Positions 23,826-36,699 of a stretch of DNA of 64,000 bases are shown one piece after another; position 1 is the stretch's first letter; the number at the start of each line of letters is the position of its first letter. The DNA is from Lingula anatina (Eukaryota; Brachiopoda; Lingulata; Lingulida; Lingulidae), in assembly GCF_001039355.2 (NCBI RefSeq), contig NW_019775587.1:243414-307413 (forward strand). Direction: 5' to 3'. A program made the translations under genes and the position numbers. Below the pieces are notes generated by a model, which saw only the letters and a program-made list of their open reading frames with translations, was not told where the DNA came from and searched no databases.

Positions 23826-24990
23826 CCATCAAGTCCCCATTGAAGAAGCACATAAACAGTACACTGCATTTACTGTCGGACCATTGGGTTTGTATGAATA
23901 TAACAAACTTCCTTTTGGGCTATGCAATGCTCCAGCAACATATCAGCGTATGATGGAGGAGACGCTGGATGGTATCCATGACTCAGGTGAGAGGTTTTGT
24001 CACATTTATTTGGATGATGTGATTGTAGCGTCAAAATCTTTCTCAGAACATTTGGATCATCTCAGCTTGGTCTTTGAGCGCTTTAGACAAGCAGGTCTTA
24101 AGCTATCTCCAAAGAAATGCAAACTTTTCCAGGAAAAGGTATGTTTTATTGGTTACATTGTATCTTCAAGAGGCATTGAAGCTGACCCAGCAAAGATTGA
24201 AAAGGTAAAGAACTGGCCTGTCCCGAAAACTGCAGATGAATTGAGAATATTCTTGGGTTTCACGGGCTACTACCGTAAGTTTGTAAAGGACTATTCAAAA
24301 ATTGCTAGACCATTGTACAACTTACTTACTGACCCGGTAGATGCCAAAACTGTAAAGAAAAGAAAAGGTAAAAAGTCACCTAAGCAGAATGCATGTTGGC
24401 AATGGAAAGATGATGAGCAGCTAGCTTTTGATACGTTGAAAGGTATTTTGTCATCACCACCTGTGTTAGCTTACCCAGATTTTAGCAAGCCATTTATTTT
24501 ACACACCGATGCATGTCAGACTGGTCTAGGAGCTGTGTTATACCAGGAAAATGAAGGTAAGGAACGAGTCATTAGTTTTGCTTCTAGAGGCCTCACGAAA
24601 GGTGAAAGAAACTACCCTGTTCACAAATTAGAGTTTTTAGCATTGAAATGGGCTGTTACTAAAAAGTTTCATGATTATCTTTATGGTAACAAATTTGTAG
24701 TCTACACAGACAACAACCCATTAACATATGTTCTTACAACTGCAAAACTGGATGCTACAGGACATCGCTGGATTGCTGCCTTGAGTAATTATGACTTCAC
24801 TATTCGGTATCGTGCTGGAAAGACTAATGCCGATGCCGACGGACTTTCAAGAAAACCTCAAAACAGTGAAGGTGAGTATGACGAAATTTCTAAAGATGTC
24901 ATAAGATCTATTTGCCAGAAAACCGACACTGGTTATTTAGAAAGCATCTGTATGTCAGCACAGATTGTAGATGAGCAAGTATTAGACTCC
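23826..24990 (+). pseudogene. Gypsy RT-RNase H segment, copy C
   Basis: After the N the sequence restarts inside RT (HQVPIEEAHKQYTAFTVG). It includes the YLDD active site near 24006-24020, the thumb, and a complete RNase H with TDACQTG, LEFLALKWAV, YTDNNPL and ADADGLSRKP, which are its acidic active-site positions. It ends at the N at 24991 shortly after RNase H, before any integrase zinc finger. It agrees with copy B at most positions where B differs from A. Confidence 0.88.
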
Positions 24991-24991
24991 N

Positions 24992-27514
24992 AATACAATG
25001 ATAAGCAATGATTACTGATGAAACCCTAACTACCGGTACTGCATGACTACAAGTGAATGTAGTACCATTCACTTGAATGAATCGACGTTCTCCTGCTGAA
25101 TTCTGTATCTTTTTAAGACAAACACTACACAGAGTTGTGCAAACAAAACGAAAGCCAAGTTCTCTGCCTGCTTTTTTTTTTTTTTTTTTCAGAGCCGTAC
25201 TCAAATTAGGCGGGGTATATGCCCACTTAAATAGTTTCACGGACACTACCTCTCCCGTTTTTTTTCCAATTTTCTAGTAAGAAACATTTTGGTAAGATAT
25301 TGCTATTAGGCTTTTGGTGCTAATGAGCATAAGTGTGCGTGTGTGTGTGTTTGGGGGGGGGAGAGGGGGTAACCGGCAGCGTTTTATTCGTCTTGCCAAT
25401 TTTTTTTTTTTTAATTCACTACTCAGGTATTTAATTGCAACTTCAAACTGCCAACTGGTTGCATTAGCTACATGCATGTGGTATTGGTACAGCAAATGTT
25501 TGGTGTGATCTGCATTCAAAGCGCACAATCCAAATACCCCTCAGGAATTTTGTCCTGCATGGATTTTTCTATTTACTTCAAATTAAGCAGTACTTTATGG
25601 TTTAATTGCATGCACTTGTTTTCATTTGCCAACGTAACTTTAAAACATTTGGAAGTAATAATAAACAACCTGTCAATGGATTTCTAATGTTTAATTTATT
25701 ATTGCTTGATAAAACAAAATCACATGTAAGGCATTTAAACTTTATTTCAACAAGCCTGTTGTTCTAAGTCTTAAGCTCATTTCCTAAGTCAACACTGTAA
25801 ACAGGGCCTTTCCCACTAGTATATTTCCAGCACATAATGAACTAATTTCTTTTAAAAAAGTTGATGTTGAGAAATATCACTCTTAACATGTAATAATACA
25901 TGGTAACACGAGGCACACAGATCCTCAAAACTATTCACTGTAAGTTTGTCTCATAGAGTAAATTAATTGCAAGTTTGACATTACACCTATAATAATGATC
26001 TCAAACAATTTTAATTAATTGTTAAGATTCTTTAAGACAAGTGAACTGAATTGTATTTATACTATGAAATGTGTGACAATAAATAACCATCGTGCAATTT
26101 TCTTAAATAATAATTTGATCAAGGATTGTTATCAAATTCATTTCGTAATACAATCTATATTAATGATTCAGAATTATTGTGTGATGTATTAAATCTGCAA
26201 AATTTCTTCCAGCAAAACAGGAGACATACAACTAATAACGAAACTAAATACAAAGCAAAAATAAAACAGAAATCTGAAGTTTCCTAAATTTCAATAAGTA
26301 ACAAGTCCAAAAAGAAATAAGTACATATACTTTAACAAAAACATTTTTCACAGGCTTGGCTATAAACAAATTTCACCAAATTACATTTTAAATTCAATAA
26401 ACATGCTACATACCCCAACATTTAACACACTCATTTGATCATTATTAAACAGTACTGTCATGCCTCATGAATATTTCAGACAAAACTTACATTTTTAGGG
26501 AGTACTATCTATTAGTCTGCGGATCAAATTGTTCTAAATGCTCCCAAAAAGATAATGTTATATAAGTGAATAATACACTCTTTCCTTCTTCTAGATATTT
26601 GTCTAGCATATAGCCTCCATAACCTTTAAAAAATTCAACATATTTTCAAAAAAAAAAGAAAAAAAAAATTGCATTGCTTTTTCTACTAACATGTTTATTG
26701 CAAGGTTCAATGACTAAATAAGAGCTTTTTAACACCTTAAAACAATTGCAAATATGAAATTTTAAAATTCTACAATACCCACATAGTTGGTTATACACCA
26801 AGGCATAACTATTAAGTACACTGTACCATGAAAAACCTTGCCTTTGGTACAGTAGTAATTATGGACTTTCAAATTATCTCCTGCTCCTTGGAAAAAAAAA
26901 AATGGAAAAAGTTCTAGAAATGTTTTAAGCAGGCTACTTAATTAAGACTGGTGGCAGCAATTAAATAACCTAAAGGAGGAACAAGAATGACACTGCACAC
27001 AATAGTGTCAAGTCCAGGAATAAGGGCTTCAAATTAACACTCAAAAGATTCACAAGAACTTCACATATCTGAACAACCTAGAAATGTCAATTAGTACCAA
27101 GCTGTCAACACTTAGTTCTGAGAAGAAATGAGTTTTACAAACACTAACCAATTAACACAGACTGGGTACCCTTCAAGGACAAGAGACGGACATTTTTTTC
27201 CATAAGGAAGAGAGAAGGCAGGGGGGCCTCAAAACTGTAGAATTAAAGTAACAATTATCACTTAAGCAACAGAGGTTACCATCAAATAGAACAGCACTGT
27301 CCATTTTAGTATGGGAAAAGAAAGAGCACCTCAGATTAATGCATCTCGGCATCTCATGAACATGACATTCTCTATATGAATATTTTCAAACACAGACACT
27401 TATTGACACATTTATCACCTTAATAGTGGTTTAATGGATTCCTTTTCTTAGTAAGCCTGAAGAAAGATGCCCCCCATCTCAGATTTCCCCACCACTCCTT
27501 TACTCTTGGAGGGC
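24992..27514. other. AT-rich non-coding stretch
   Basis: Unrelated to the retrotransposon. It has a T-rich tract near 25171-25190 and a short inverted pair around 25052-25075 (GTGAATGTAGTACCATTCAC). No coding region, RNA gene or clear mobile element seen. Confidence 0.5.
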
Positions 27515-28050
27515 AAGAGGTGTCATTTATGCTAAAAGAAAGGGTTGTGCACATAGTAAGGTGTTGTGGAAAATTATTTCTGAAGTTTTATATTTAGAGC
27601 AGTACAGGCTATAATAGAGTGGTCTTGTATCATTTCACACAAAAATGGCTAATGAGCAGTTTTTTGATGAATTGTGTGAAAAATTACACAGAAAATTGCA
27701 TAGCACACAGGGGGATACTGTTGGCTGTGGACTGGGGGCACCAGTTGTTATGGTGGGGTCTGTTATGGGTGATGAGGGTTACATTCCTTGGGGCCAGCCA
27801 CACCATTACTGTTGAAGCGACATGGTGGCATTTATGCTAAAGGAGAGGATTGTAAACATACCAAGAAGGACAGAAGTATTCCACCCGAGTTGAGTCACTC
27901 TGTGCTGTAACTCCAGAGCCTCACGGAATCAACAATAATAGACTACATTGTCGTAATGTGGGATGTGCCTTGAACATGGAGAAAAGCCTGAAAAATGAAG
28001 TAGAAGTGTTGTGGAAAATTATTTTTGGAGTACCACATACACGTCAGCAT
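27515..28050. repeat. Diverged direct duplication upstream of the DUF6729-type copies
   Basis: TGTCATTTATGCTAAAAGAA (27520) and GGCATTTATGCTAAAGGAG (27827), each followed by a TTGTGGAAAATTATTT block (27566, 28010), show a diverged direct repeat with a period of roughly 300-450 bp. The block probably belongs to the 5' part of the pseudogene cluster that follows. Confidence 0.45.
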
Positions 28051-28054
28051 TTAG

Positions 28055-31000
28055 AGGCACATCTGAACCTGTCAAGCCAGGATCCTACAGAGCCTCATGA
28101 TTAGAAGTAACCTGTCACAAGGGGGGGCTAAAAGCAGGAGTGAAAAAGCAGCTTGGCCCCCCAGGGCCAACACCAGATTTGACAAAAAATGACATTTTAT
28201 AATTACACTTTTTTTTTCTTAAGGTATTTGTAACAAATTAATGGTTGATGTATCAGTATATCTATGCCATTGTTTTTTTTAAAACTAAATTTCTTTTTTC
28301 AGCAACCACGATCCTGCCTAGGTCTGAGGATGTGGAAATGGTGGACACACCCAGCCCTGCACAGATAGCATCAACAGCTGCAAAACCAGTGTAGAAGGTT
28401 GCAAAGGAGGCAAGGTCTGCAGTCATTCAACTTGGCCTGGATGTCACCGACACGAAACAGCTGCTGGGACATCACAGGCTGCAGTTCGGAAAATACCAGG
28501 GGTAGACCTTCCTGTGACTGATCGAGAATTCCCTGGGGTATGCTGCCTACCTGGCAGAAAGTCTGAACAGGGAGACTCACACCCTAGCCTACTGAGTGTG
28601 AACAAGTACAAGCTCATGGAAAATATTTTCCTTTTAAATCTTTGTCATATTATTTTGTTTGCTATTGAAAGTAATGCCCATAGCATACAGTTAGTTTTCT
28701 GCACCCCCTCCCCCCCTCGTCATTGGACAATGCCTTTATTGTCAGGGTACCTGTCTTAATCACCTTTATTGACTTTACATAGGAGTACCTCGAGCTGATC
28801 CCACAGTGTCGGGAGGCCAAGTCCAAAAAGAGGCAGGCAAAAATCAAACCACCTGCCAAGCCTGCACCAGTATCCTCCAGCGCACTGCACAGCCTCATGG
28901 TCAGCAGTCATCTGTCACCAGCAGGGTTCAAAGCTGGAGTGAAGAGCCAGCTTGGTCCCCCAGGACCAACTCCGAATCTGACCAAATCACGAAGATGAAA
29001 GTGACACATATATTATTACAATTTTTTTTCTAAGGCATTTGTAACAATTCAATTGTTGATGTGTGCTTCTGTATGTGTTCTCGTTTTTTTTTTTCCCTTT
29101 TTTAAGCCACAGTGACCTGCCCAGGTCTGAGAATGTGGAAATGGTGGACGCCCCCCTTTTTGCCCCAGACAGCACCAACCACTAGAGGTAAATGTAATGA
29201 ATTTATTCCCATTTTGTTCAGCCGTGGAACTTAAAGACCTGCGTGACTCAGAACACCTAGAGCTACCTGTCCCTGCCTTAGCTGGTGCTGGCACCAGTAC
29301 AGCTGCCGCTCCTATGACCACATCCCAACAGGACAGCAGACAAAACAACTCTGTCTATACTTTTATAACTTATTCTGTTCTTTATTCTTTGTTGCAGGTA
29401 CTTTTGCTCTACCTGGATACTTTCTCTCCTGAGAGAGTGATCTCTTGGGAACAGTACTACTTGGCTGAGCAAGCAACTGTGTGAGCAGCACACCAGGGAT
29501 TGGTATAAGCAGGGTAGCCAATTTCCTCTCAGTTATTGACAAGTTTGCCAGCTCATCACATGTGCAAAGAACAAGTCCTCTTCAGCCGTTACTGTTTGAA
29601 AACTCCCAGGTCAGCATGGCTCCAAACCGTGTTAGTCGGTGATGTGCAGTTGAGGTTTGATGAGATCAAAGCCAAGGTGACCTCCACCTTTGGATCCATC
29701 TTTAGACTCCAAAAAGGTATATATGCTTGGGCGGGTGCCGTCACCGCACCCACGGTGTAGCTGAAACTACTCATCTGTTGCAGTCGCTAATCAATACACT
29801 GGACAGTGATCAGGGGTGTGACATGCTAGGAGTACCAGTCCTAGAGTGCAAGACACGAGCCTCTCAACAGCGCCACATACCATGCCGCCAGGACGTCAAA
29901 GGGGTCTAGAGCTCTGTACAACCAAACTGGAAAATCTAAGGGCGGGAAGGAGCTGAAAGTCTACAGATGTGCAAGAGGCTCAGTGGAGAGCTTCCACTCC
30001 CACATAGTGAGATTCATCCCCAAACTTATCAAAATCCCAGAGGTAAACGGCACCATTAATATTACACATTTTTTTCCCTAAGGCATTTGTAACAATTTAA
30101 TTGTTCTTGTGTGTTTTTGTATCAGTGTATTTATTTGTTTTTTTTTTTTTTTTTTTTAAGCAACGGTAACCATGCCCAGGTCGTAGTATGTGGAAATGGT
30201 GGACACACCCAGCCCTGCCCCAGAAGAGTACTTCTCCTTGATCTCCAGAGAGAGAAAGATGGGAAGGAGGTTACAGATGTGCAAAATGCTCTGTTGCTAA
30301 CTTATCTGCTCACTAATGCCACTCAGGTGTAACAAAGCTGAAAGTACTCACTCATGTGAATCTGGGTCACATTCATCTCCTCTCAGACCAGACACATAGC
30401 AGAGGGTGTAACTCTAGTTTTCTTTTGTCGAAGACTCCACAATTATGTAAGTTTTATTTCATGTATTTATTTTATAAGGGTTATTGTTTTATTTGTAAAG
30501 AATATTGTAAGGTATTTTGTAAGGTGACTTTGTACATTATTAGAAAAACCTTTCCTTATTCTTCTTAAATATTTCAAAAACTCTTCAATATTTAACATAA
30601 AAATAAACATTTTGGGATACTGGACAGACAACACATCCCAGACTGTGATGCCATGACTAAGCTGGCTTCTGTTCTCGTCTCCCTACCTAACATTTACAGT
30701 GAGTGCCTCCTAACTGAAGATGTGTAGAAGATCATCCATCACTGGGAGGCGTTGCCAGAACTGGGCAAACAACACTTCTGCTACACTCCACACTTCTAGA
30801 AAAGGCACACAAAGGGGCGTTTTGCCTCTTCCAAAAACACCATCACTCCTGGGGTGGAGAGTGTCGAGAAGTAAGTTTTTTTAGTCTTTGTTTCTTCGTT
30901 TTGTTTTTCATTTTTTCAGCTTAGATTGTATAAAAACTTAATTTTCAGAAAATATTGGGATGAAATACACTGGTAATTAAAGAGCTTTAGATTTCATGTA

Positions 31001-31641
31001 ATTTATATGTATATAATTAGTTTAGATGTAATTGCAGTCAATAAATTATAGTGAAAAAAAAATTGAGGCCTGCTACTTATAATTCTCTTATTTCTCTCTT
31101 TACTTCTAAGTGAGCTTCTAGGGTGCAAGTACCTCCTCTATCAGACTGGGAAGACCCTAGAACCTATAAAACTGGACCCAGATGCACCCGATGAGGAGAT
31201 TGTCGAGACAATGGAGGAAGATGCTGATGATGAGGGGGGGTTCTCTGAAGACTGTGCTCCCACAATTGCAGATGCTGATGAGGACCCTGTATTCCACATC
31301 CCTCCTAAACCACACACCACCTCCGTGACAGAGGCAACCAATACTTCTCCACCCAGAGAAAGTAAATTTTTAGATTATTACTATTGTATTAACATTATTA
31401 ATTTGTATTAACATCTTATTTAGACAATATTGGTATTATACAAATTTAAAAATTACTGACATCTGTGGTTAAGAGAGACAGAAAAACCAACAACTGTAAA
31501 AAATGTGGAAAACCACGCAACATCCAGACAGGTCATAGCGGCTACCATGGCCATACATACTGCCCTGACTATGCAGAGGGCCTGACGTACTTAGCCTGGA
31601 AGGAACGAATGACGGCCCTCTTAGAACAACAACAACAGTGA
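28055..31641 (+). pseudogene. DUF6729-type multicopy gene, copy 1, decayed
   Basis: A plus-strand series of exon-like pieces. An FGKY-type segment (28480-28560) reads LQFGKYQG, stop, TFL, stop, LIENSLGYAAYLAESLNRET. A following exon (28780-28990) gives ALHSLMVSSHLSPAGFKAG and is also present in decayed form at 28055-28190. At 29640-29709 VLVGDVQLRFDEIKAKVTST precedes FGSIFRLQK and a GTATAT donor. At 29940-30040 there is YRCARGSVESFHSHIVRFIP. At 30650-30870 comes a GRF and TPGVES block. I recognise the order as the C-terminal half of uncharacterised, highly multicopy proteins of fishes and marine invertebrates. Several stops and a repeated EDVEMVDTPSP exon (28330, 29130, 30185) show decay with internal duplication. 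Function is unknown. Confidence 0.6.
31470..31641 (+). pseudogene. Last exon of copy 1: Cys/His zinc-binding-like module
   Basis: Open to a TGA at 31639. It encodes NCKKCGKPRNIQTGHSGYHG then YCPDYAEG and LAWKERMTALLEQQQQ. The C-x2-C...H...H...YCP pattern suggests a small zinc-binding fold at the C-terminus of this family. It is preceded by an acidic segment (31150-31330) with DEEIVETMEEDADDEGG. Confidence 0.55.
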
Positions 31642-31749
31642 GGGCAGCATAAATAAGGACTGCCCTCTCCCGAATACTCATTCCTGATTAGACTGGCATT
31701 CATACAAAGACAGCTGGACTGTCATTATTTATTCAATGCAATTAATATG

Positions 31750-31779
<30 letters not shown>
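31750..31779. repeat. Poly(A) tract
   Basis: About 30 adenines, 110 bp after the stop codon of copy 1. It could be a retroposition tail or simple expansion; no target-site duplication was resolved. Confidence 0.8.
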
Positions 31780-31781
<2 letters not shown>

Positions 31782-31896
31782 GCAATGCAACTAATATGAA
31801 AAAGAGCTTATTTCTAGGGTCCAGAGATTTAGTTAAAAGCATTGCTTTTACGTGAAATTTATATCATAAAATGATAGGTTTTTCCAAAAATTACAG

Positions 31897-32711
31897 ATGA
31901 ATCCAGTTTTTAGAAGACTTAGTGACAGACGACTGTAACTACCAGGTACAGCAGATATTTAGAAAACAAAAACAAGACAGTGCCTGTAGTGAAGAGCTTG
32001 AGTGAGAAAGAGGTAGCAGCAAAGGCAGAGGCATCTGTGAGAGAGAAGCCGGGTGATCCAAGGGATCGGACTGCTGTACTTGGGCAGCATGTGCTGCAGT
32101 TTGGGAAGTACCTCTGACAGACCTGCCTCTGGCTGCTGGAGAACAGCCTTGGTTATGCTGCCTGGATTGTGTCCTTGATAGGCAAGGAAACCAGGACTGA
32201 CACACCCATCAGTGAAAACAAAATCAGTTTGAATGTATGACAAAGTGACTTGTACAATGTTATTAAGAATATATGATACTAAAAAAAATTAAGATTTCTA
32301 GTGACTATAAATTCATATGTTTAACTTAGCTAAGTAGATGGATATTGTTATTTGGAAATTTCTAATGTATTTGATAATTTGCCTTTGAATGATTTAGATG
32401 AGGATATGGAAGTTAAGTGAAAATATTGTGTATAATTTTTATTATGTGGAAATGAGGTGTAGATGGCTTGCTAAATGTAACTGTAACATTTTAGTAATCT
32501 GAAATGATGGTAATGACCATTTTTTATTATATTACAGCATCATATCAGCACTTGAAACACTGAATCAATTTCTCAAGGAATACATGGAATCATATCATGA
32601 GGGAAAAGAAACTATTAGGGAAAAGCAAGAGGAGCAGCTGAAGAGGCGTAGCATCATCTTACCAAGGAGTTGTTAAGTTGTCAAGCCCTGATGTGCAAAA
32701 CATTAAAGAAG
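31897..32711 (+). pseudogene. DUF6729-type gene, copy 2: two N-terminal exons
   Basis: Exon 31897-32234 follows an ACAG acceptor and starts MNPVFRRLSDRRL. It continues with KEVAAKAEASVREKPGDP and LQFGKY, then a disrupted LLENSLGYAAWIVSLIGKET. Exon 32578-32711 (EYMESYHEGKETIREKQEEQ) ends in a GTAACA donor, like copy 3. A stop at 31936 and frameshifts make it dead. It aligns closely with 33443-34266, so copies 2 and 3 are a tandem duplication with a period of about 1.55 kb. Confidence 0.65.
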
Positions 32712-33040
32712 GTAACATTTAAAATTGTAAAAAACATTTTCATATGAGCCAACATCTTTCAATTACACCAGTCTATTGTGCCCACCCTCCTCTTTTGTGT
32801 GGATAACACCTAGTTATTGCATCCCAGTACTACCTGTTGACAGTGAATGGTCACCTGTGTATCTTGCTTTTCTTAGAAGGGTGTTTGTTAATTGTTTTTT
32901 AAGGTACCATCTATTAATTATATCTGGCAAGGCAAAAAGAGCTTATTTCTTAGACTTATTTAAATGTCCAGAGGTTCAGTTAAATGCACTGCCTTAATTT
33001 GAAATTTATATTGTAGAATAATAGTATAATCAAGTCACTA

Positions 33041-33280
33041 AGGCTTCGTTCACATGCAATGTCTATTTTCTATTTTCGGTATGTCTTATGATCACGGTCT
33101 GTGCACTGAATATCCCGCGGCGTAATTACTGGCAGCGCGAGCCAGTTACTATAAGTTACTATAAGTAACTGGCTCGCGCTGCCAGTAATTACGCGGCGGG
33201 ATATTCAGTGCACAGACCGTGATCATAAGACATACCGAAAATAGAAAATAGAAAATAGGCATTGCATGTGAACGAAGCCT
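33041..33280. mobile_element. Palindromic MITE (240 bp) with 9-bp target duplication
   Basis: The whole element is one foldback. The arm from AGGCTTCGTTCACATGCAAT (33041) pairs with its complement ending at 33280, meeting at TTACTATAAG near the centre. AAGTCACTA occurs directly on both sides (33032-33040 and 33281-33289). An 8-9 bp duplication fits hAT or Mutator-like transposases; the superfamily is not resolved. The arms are almost identical (one arm reads CCCGCGGCG, the other CGCGGCGGG), suggesting a young insertion. It lies in the intergenic stretch between copies 2 and 3. Confidence 0.85.
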
Positions 33281-33442
33281 AAGTCACTATGTACCAACTT
33301 AAAATTGTTTGGAAAAATAGGCTTTTTCATGCATATTTAAAATGAATATTTGATAACATTACATTAGGGATAATTATGCTGGAACCGAGACTAAGTAATT
33401 TATGTGTCATTTAAGTAATTATATTTTTCCTAAAATCACAGA

Positions 33443-34700
33443 TGAATCCAGTTTTTGGTAGACTTAGCAACAGACGACTTAGACTAGCAGATTCAGTAGA
33501 AGCAAGATCTGTAGAAAGTAGAAACAAGACAGCACCTGTAGTGAGGAGATTGAGTGGAAAAGAGGTGGCAGCAAAGGCGGAGGCGTCTGTGAGAGAGAGA
33601 AGGGGGGTGATCCCAGGGATCGCACTGCTGTACTGGGGTAGCACGTGCTGCAGTTTGGGAAATACAGGGGGCCAGACCTTCCTTTGGCTGCTAGAGAACA
33701 GCCTTGGTTATGCTGCCTGGATTGTGTCCTCAATAGGCAAGGAAACCAGGAATGATGCATCCCTCAGTGAAAATAAATTCAGTTTGAAGGTATGACAGAG
33801 ACTTATGAAATGTTATTAAGAAATATATGTGATATTTAAAAAATGTAAGGTGCCTATGCAGTGACTGTAAATGTGTTTAACTTAGCTAAGAAGATGGATA
33901 CTATTTGAAAATTTCTATTGCATTTGTTTATTTGCATGTCTTTGATTTAAATGAGGAAATGGAAGTTAAGTGAGACACGCTGTATAATTTTTATTATGTA
34001 AAAATGAGGTGTAGATGGTCTGTAACACGTAACTGTAACATTTTAGAACTCTGTACGGATGGTAATGACTAATTTTTCTCACTATATAAAGAGCATCATA
34101 TCAGCACTTTAACCACTGAATCAATTTCTTTAGGAATACATGGAATCCTTTCCTGGGGCAAAAGAAGCCATAAAAATGAAACAAGAAGAGCAGCTGAAGA
34201 GGCGTGCAGCAGTTGACCCAGGGGTTGTGAAGCTACCACGCCTTGATAGCTCAAACATTGCAGAAGGTAACATTTAAAATTGTAAAATTTTGATATGAGC
34301 CAACATTTATCTATAAAATAAGCTCTGTGAATATTATCATGTGTGAAATAATAATCTCCCAATAAAACCTATTGTGATAAAGAAATTTTAACATTGTTTC
34401 ACTTGAATATTGTTAATATTTATTTATTTATTTGTATTATTTAATTTTGTAGAACAAGAGGTGACTGATGAGGAAATGCTGGCAATACCAGAGCCACAGG
34501 CAACATGTATGTATTGTTGATTAATTTAATTTCTATAGTGAGCAGTCTCACTATCACAGCAAGTTCTTTTGAATGTTATAATCTTTATGATACAGTACTG
34601 TGGATACATATCCTGCCTGTAATTGGATTGAAAATTGGTAGTTGCCGAGCTGCTTTTATTATTTAATTTGTTTAATATTTTATGTCATCCTTAATGCCAA

Positions 34701-34737
<37 letters not shown>

Positions 34738-36480
34738 CTTTTATCATTATCATCAATTTTTAGCATCAGCTATTTCCACCTCCACGAGGGATTTGCAAGC
34801 AAAGATAGTCCCGTGCATGCAGGCACGCGCATCAGCATGCCAGACGGAGACAGAAACAGAGGTACATAAGCATACAAAAATATCTTTGAAAATTATATGG
34901 ATGAGATTTTTCAATTCATAGCTTTGCATTCACAGATTACAGTACACACACACACAAAATAAAAAAAAACTATTAATTACTTATTTTATAAAATCTTTTT
35001 TTTTTTCTTGTCAGGTGACCCTGCCTAAGGGAATGCAAAACACGCTGCCCCCTCCTGATAAGGCTTGGCTGGCCAAGGTCCTGTTCAGGATAAATCCCAT
35101 TACTGGAAAAGCGGGAATTGCTCCTAAGCTGACCATGTGGCATTATCCACCAGAGCCCCTGCAGGTCCACGGGGTTCCTCCATCTTCCCCTGACCCATAT
35201 TTTCTGAGACCATTTTTCCTCTGGGCACCACTACGAGTGTGGAACTTGAAGCTGAAATGCCACCAAGAGTGTGTTGTGAAGCAGACAGCCAAGAAGACCA
35301 CGGTTTGCTCACATCAGAATATTTTAATTGATGAGTAACCTTAAACACTGCGCAAGTACAAATATGTTCTCATTCTTTCCATTATATATATATGTATATA
35401 TATATATAAATATATATATATACACACACACGTATAGACTGGTGGACAACCGATTTCAACTGAAGAAATTAAAGAGTTAAAAACAGTTACAATCAGCTAA
35501 AAATGCAGAGAAGAAAGTGGAATTATTAGAGAGAGAAAAACAGAAGAAACCCTGCAGTGCTTAATCAAGGAAGGAGACGTTGAGGCAGAAGAAGCAAAAT
35601 GACAGGCCGCAGAGGCAAGGGCAGATAACGCGTTATGAAGAGAATTTTTAGGCTGACGAAGTGAGGCAGCAGAGTATGCATTTAAACAACCCGAACCAGA
35701 AGCCATTTGTTCATTTCTCGAAACCGGACTTTCTAATCGTTTTAAGGACAAGGGATCCCTAGCTACTTATATATATATATATATATATTAATGCTTACAT
35801 TTATGAAAAATTAAGGTTGCATTTAATGAGATAAAAAATATATTAAGTTGAATTTATAAGTTTGAGTTTATCAGTGACTGTCCATTTCTTATTTTGTTTT
35901 CTAGCACTAAGAAATTACTTAATATTTTATTTTGTGTTGCAGTATCACCCTACAATGGCAGGTCGATACCAGACAGTAAGGAAAGTACTTGATGTAGATG
36001 GCTGGTACTACATCGGTACTGAATACCTTGAATGCAAATTCTGGAAGAGGAAGTTTGCGAGCTGTTCCCCCCTTGTCCTTGACCAGCTAGACCTGGGGCG
36101 GAAAAGCTATTTCCCAGCAGTGCTGACATTTAGGTAAGATGAGAATTAATTAGTTTTCCAGTTGAATTGTTATTTTGTCAGATTGTCCATCACAGGAAAC
36201 AGTAGTAGTAACTTGCACTATTTGTTTGTTGACAGTAAAAGAAAAAACAAGATCATAACTTGTGAATGTCGGGCATGATTTTGACAAAATTTTTGCTTGT
36301 AACAAAAATCATTTGCATCTCAGGTACTCATGTGATTTGAAGGTGGTACAACTCCTCAGGCAGAGGACCTTGGGTAACTCGGCCACTAACGTGATGCACA
36401 AAGTGGAAGAACAGAGGCAAATAAGAAGGGCTATGTCACAAATAATGAAAAAGACCACTCCCGGAAGCATTGATCATTGA
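33443..36480 (+). pseudogene. DUF6729-type gene, copy 3, seven exons with matching phases
   Basis: Exons: 33443-33789 (MNPVFGRLSNRRLRL; FGKY...WLLENSLGYAAWIVSSIGKE), 34134-34266 (EYMESFPGAKEAIKMKQEEQ), 34453-34506, 34764-34861, 35015 to about 35300 (WLAKVLFRINP, LTMWHYPPEP, YFLRPFFLWAPLRVWNLKLKC), 35943-36133 (RKVLDVDGWYYIGTEYLEC; LDQLDLGRKSYFPAVLTF) and 36324-36480 (RYSCDLKVVQLLRQRTLGNS). GT/AG borders and phases agree at every tested join (0, 1, 1, 0, then 2 at 36133/36324). The FGKY-x-G...LLEN...Y-A-A-W part resembles the C-terminal module of exonuclease-X-like proteins; the later exons match the DUF6729 region. A TAG (33650-33652) and single-base shifts in the first exon break it. The join 35300-35943 is unclear. 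Probably a recently lost gene or a transposon-borne one. Confidence 0.65.
34700..34735. repeat. (TA)n microsatellite
   Basis: TA repeat in an intron of copy 3. Similar tracts lie at 35384-35421 and 35767-35789, also in presumed introns. Confidence 0.95.
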
Positions 36481-36699
36481 ATATTCCCATTAAAAACCGA
36501 TCATGACCTTATGACATTTGATAGAAGTCTGGCAGACAGGGGAAAAAAAGAGCAAGTGGTATGTTTAAACAAATCAATTACTATTCTAAAATATACATAC
36601 AGCTACATTAACATCCTAGCTTCAATATGTATGTATCAGTATCTGCAAGCAAGAGAGTCATTCCAGGCATCATGGGGGGATGGCGGCGGGAGATGATGA

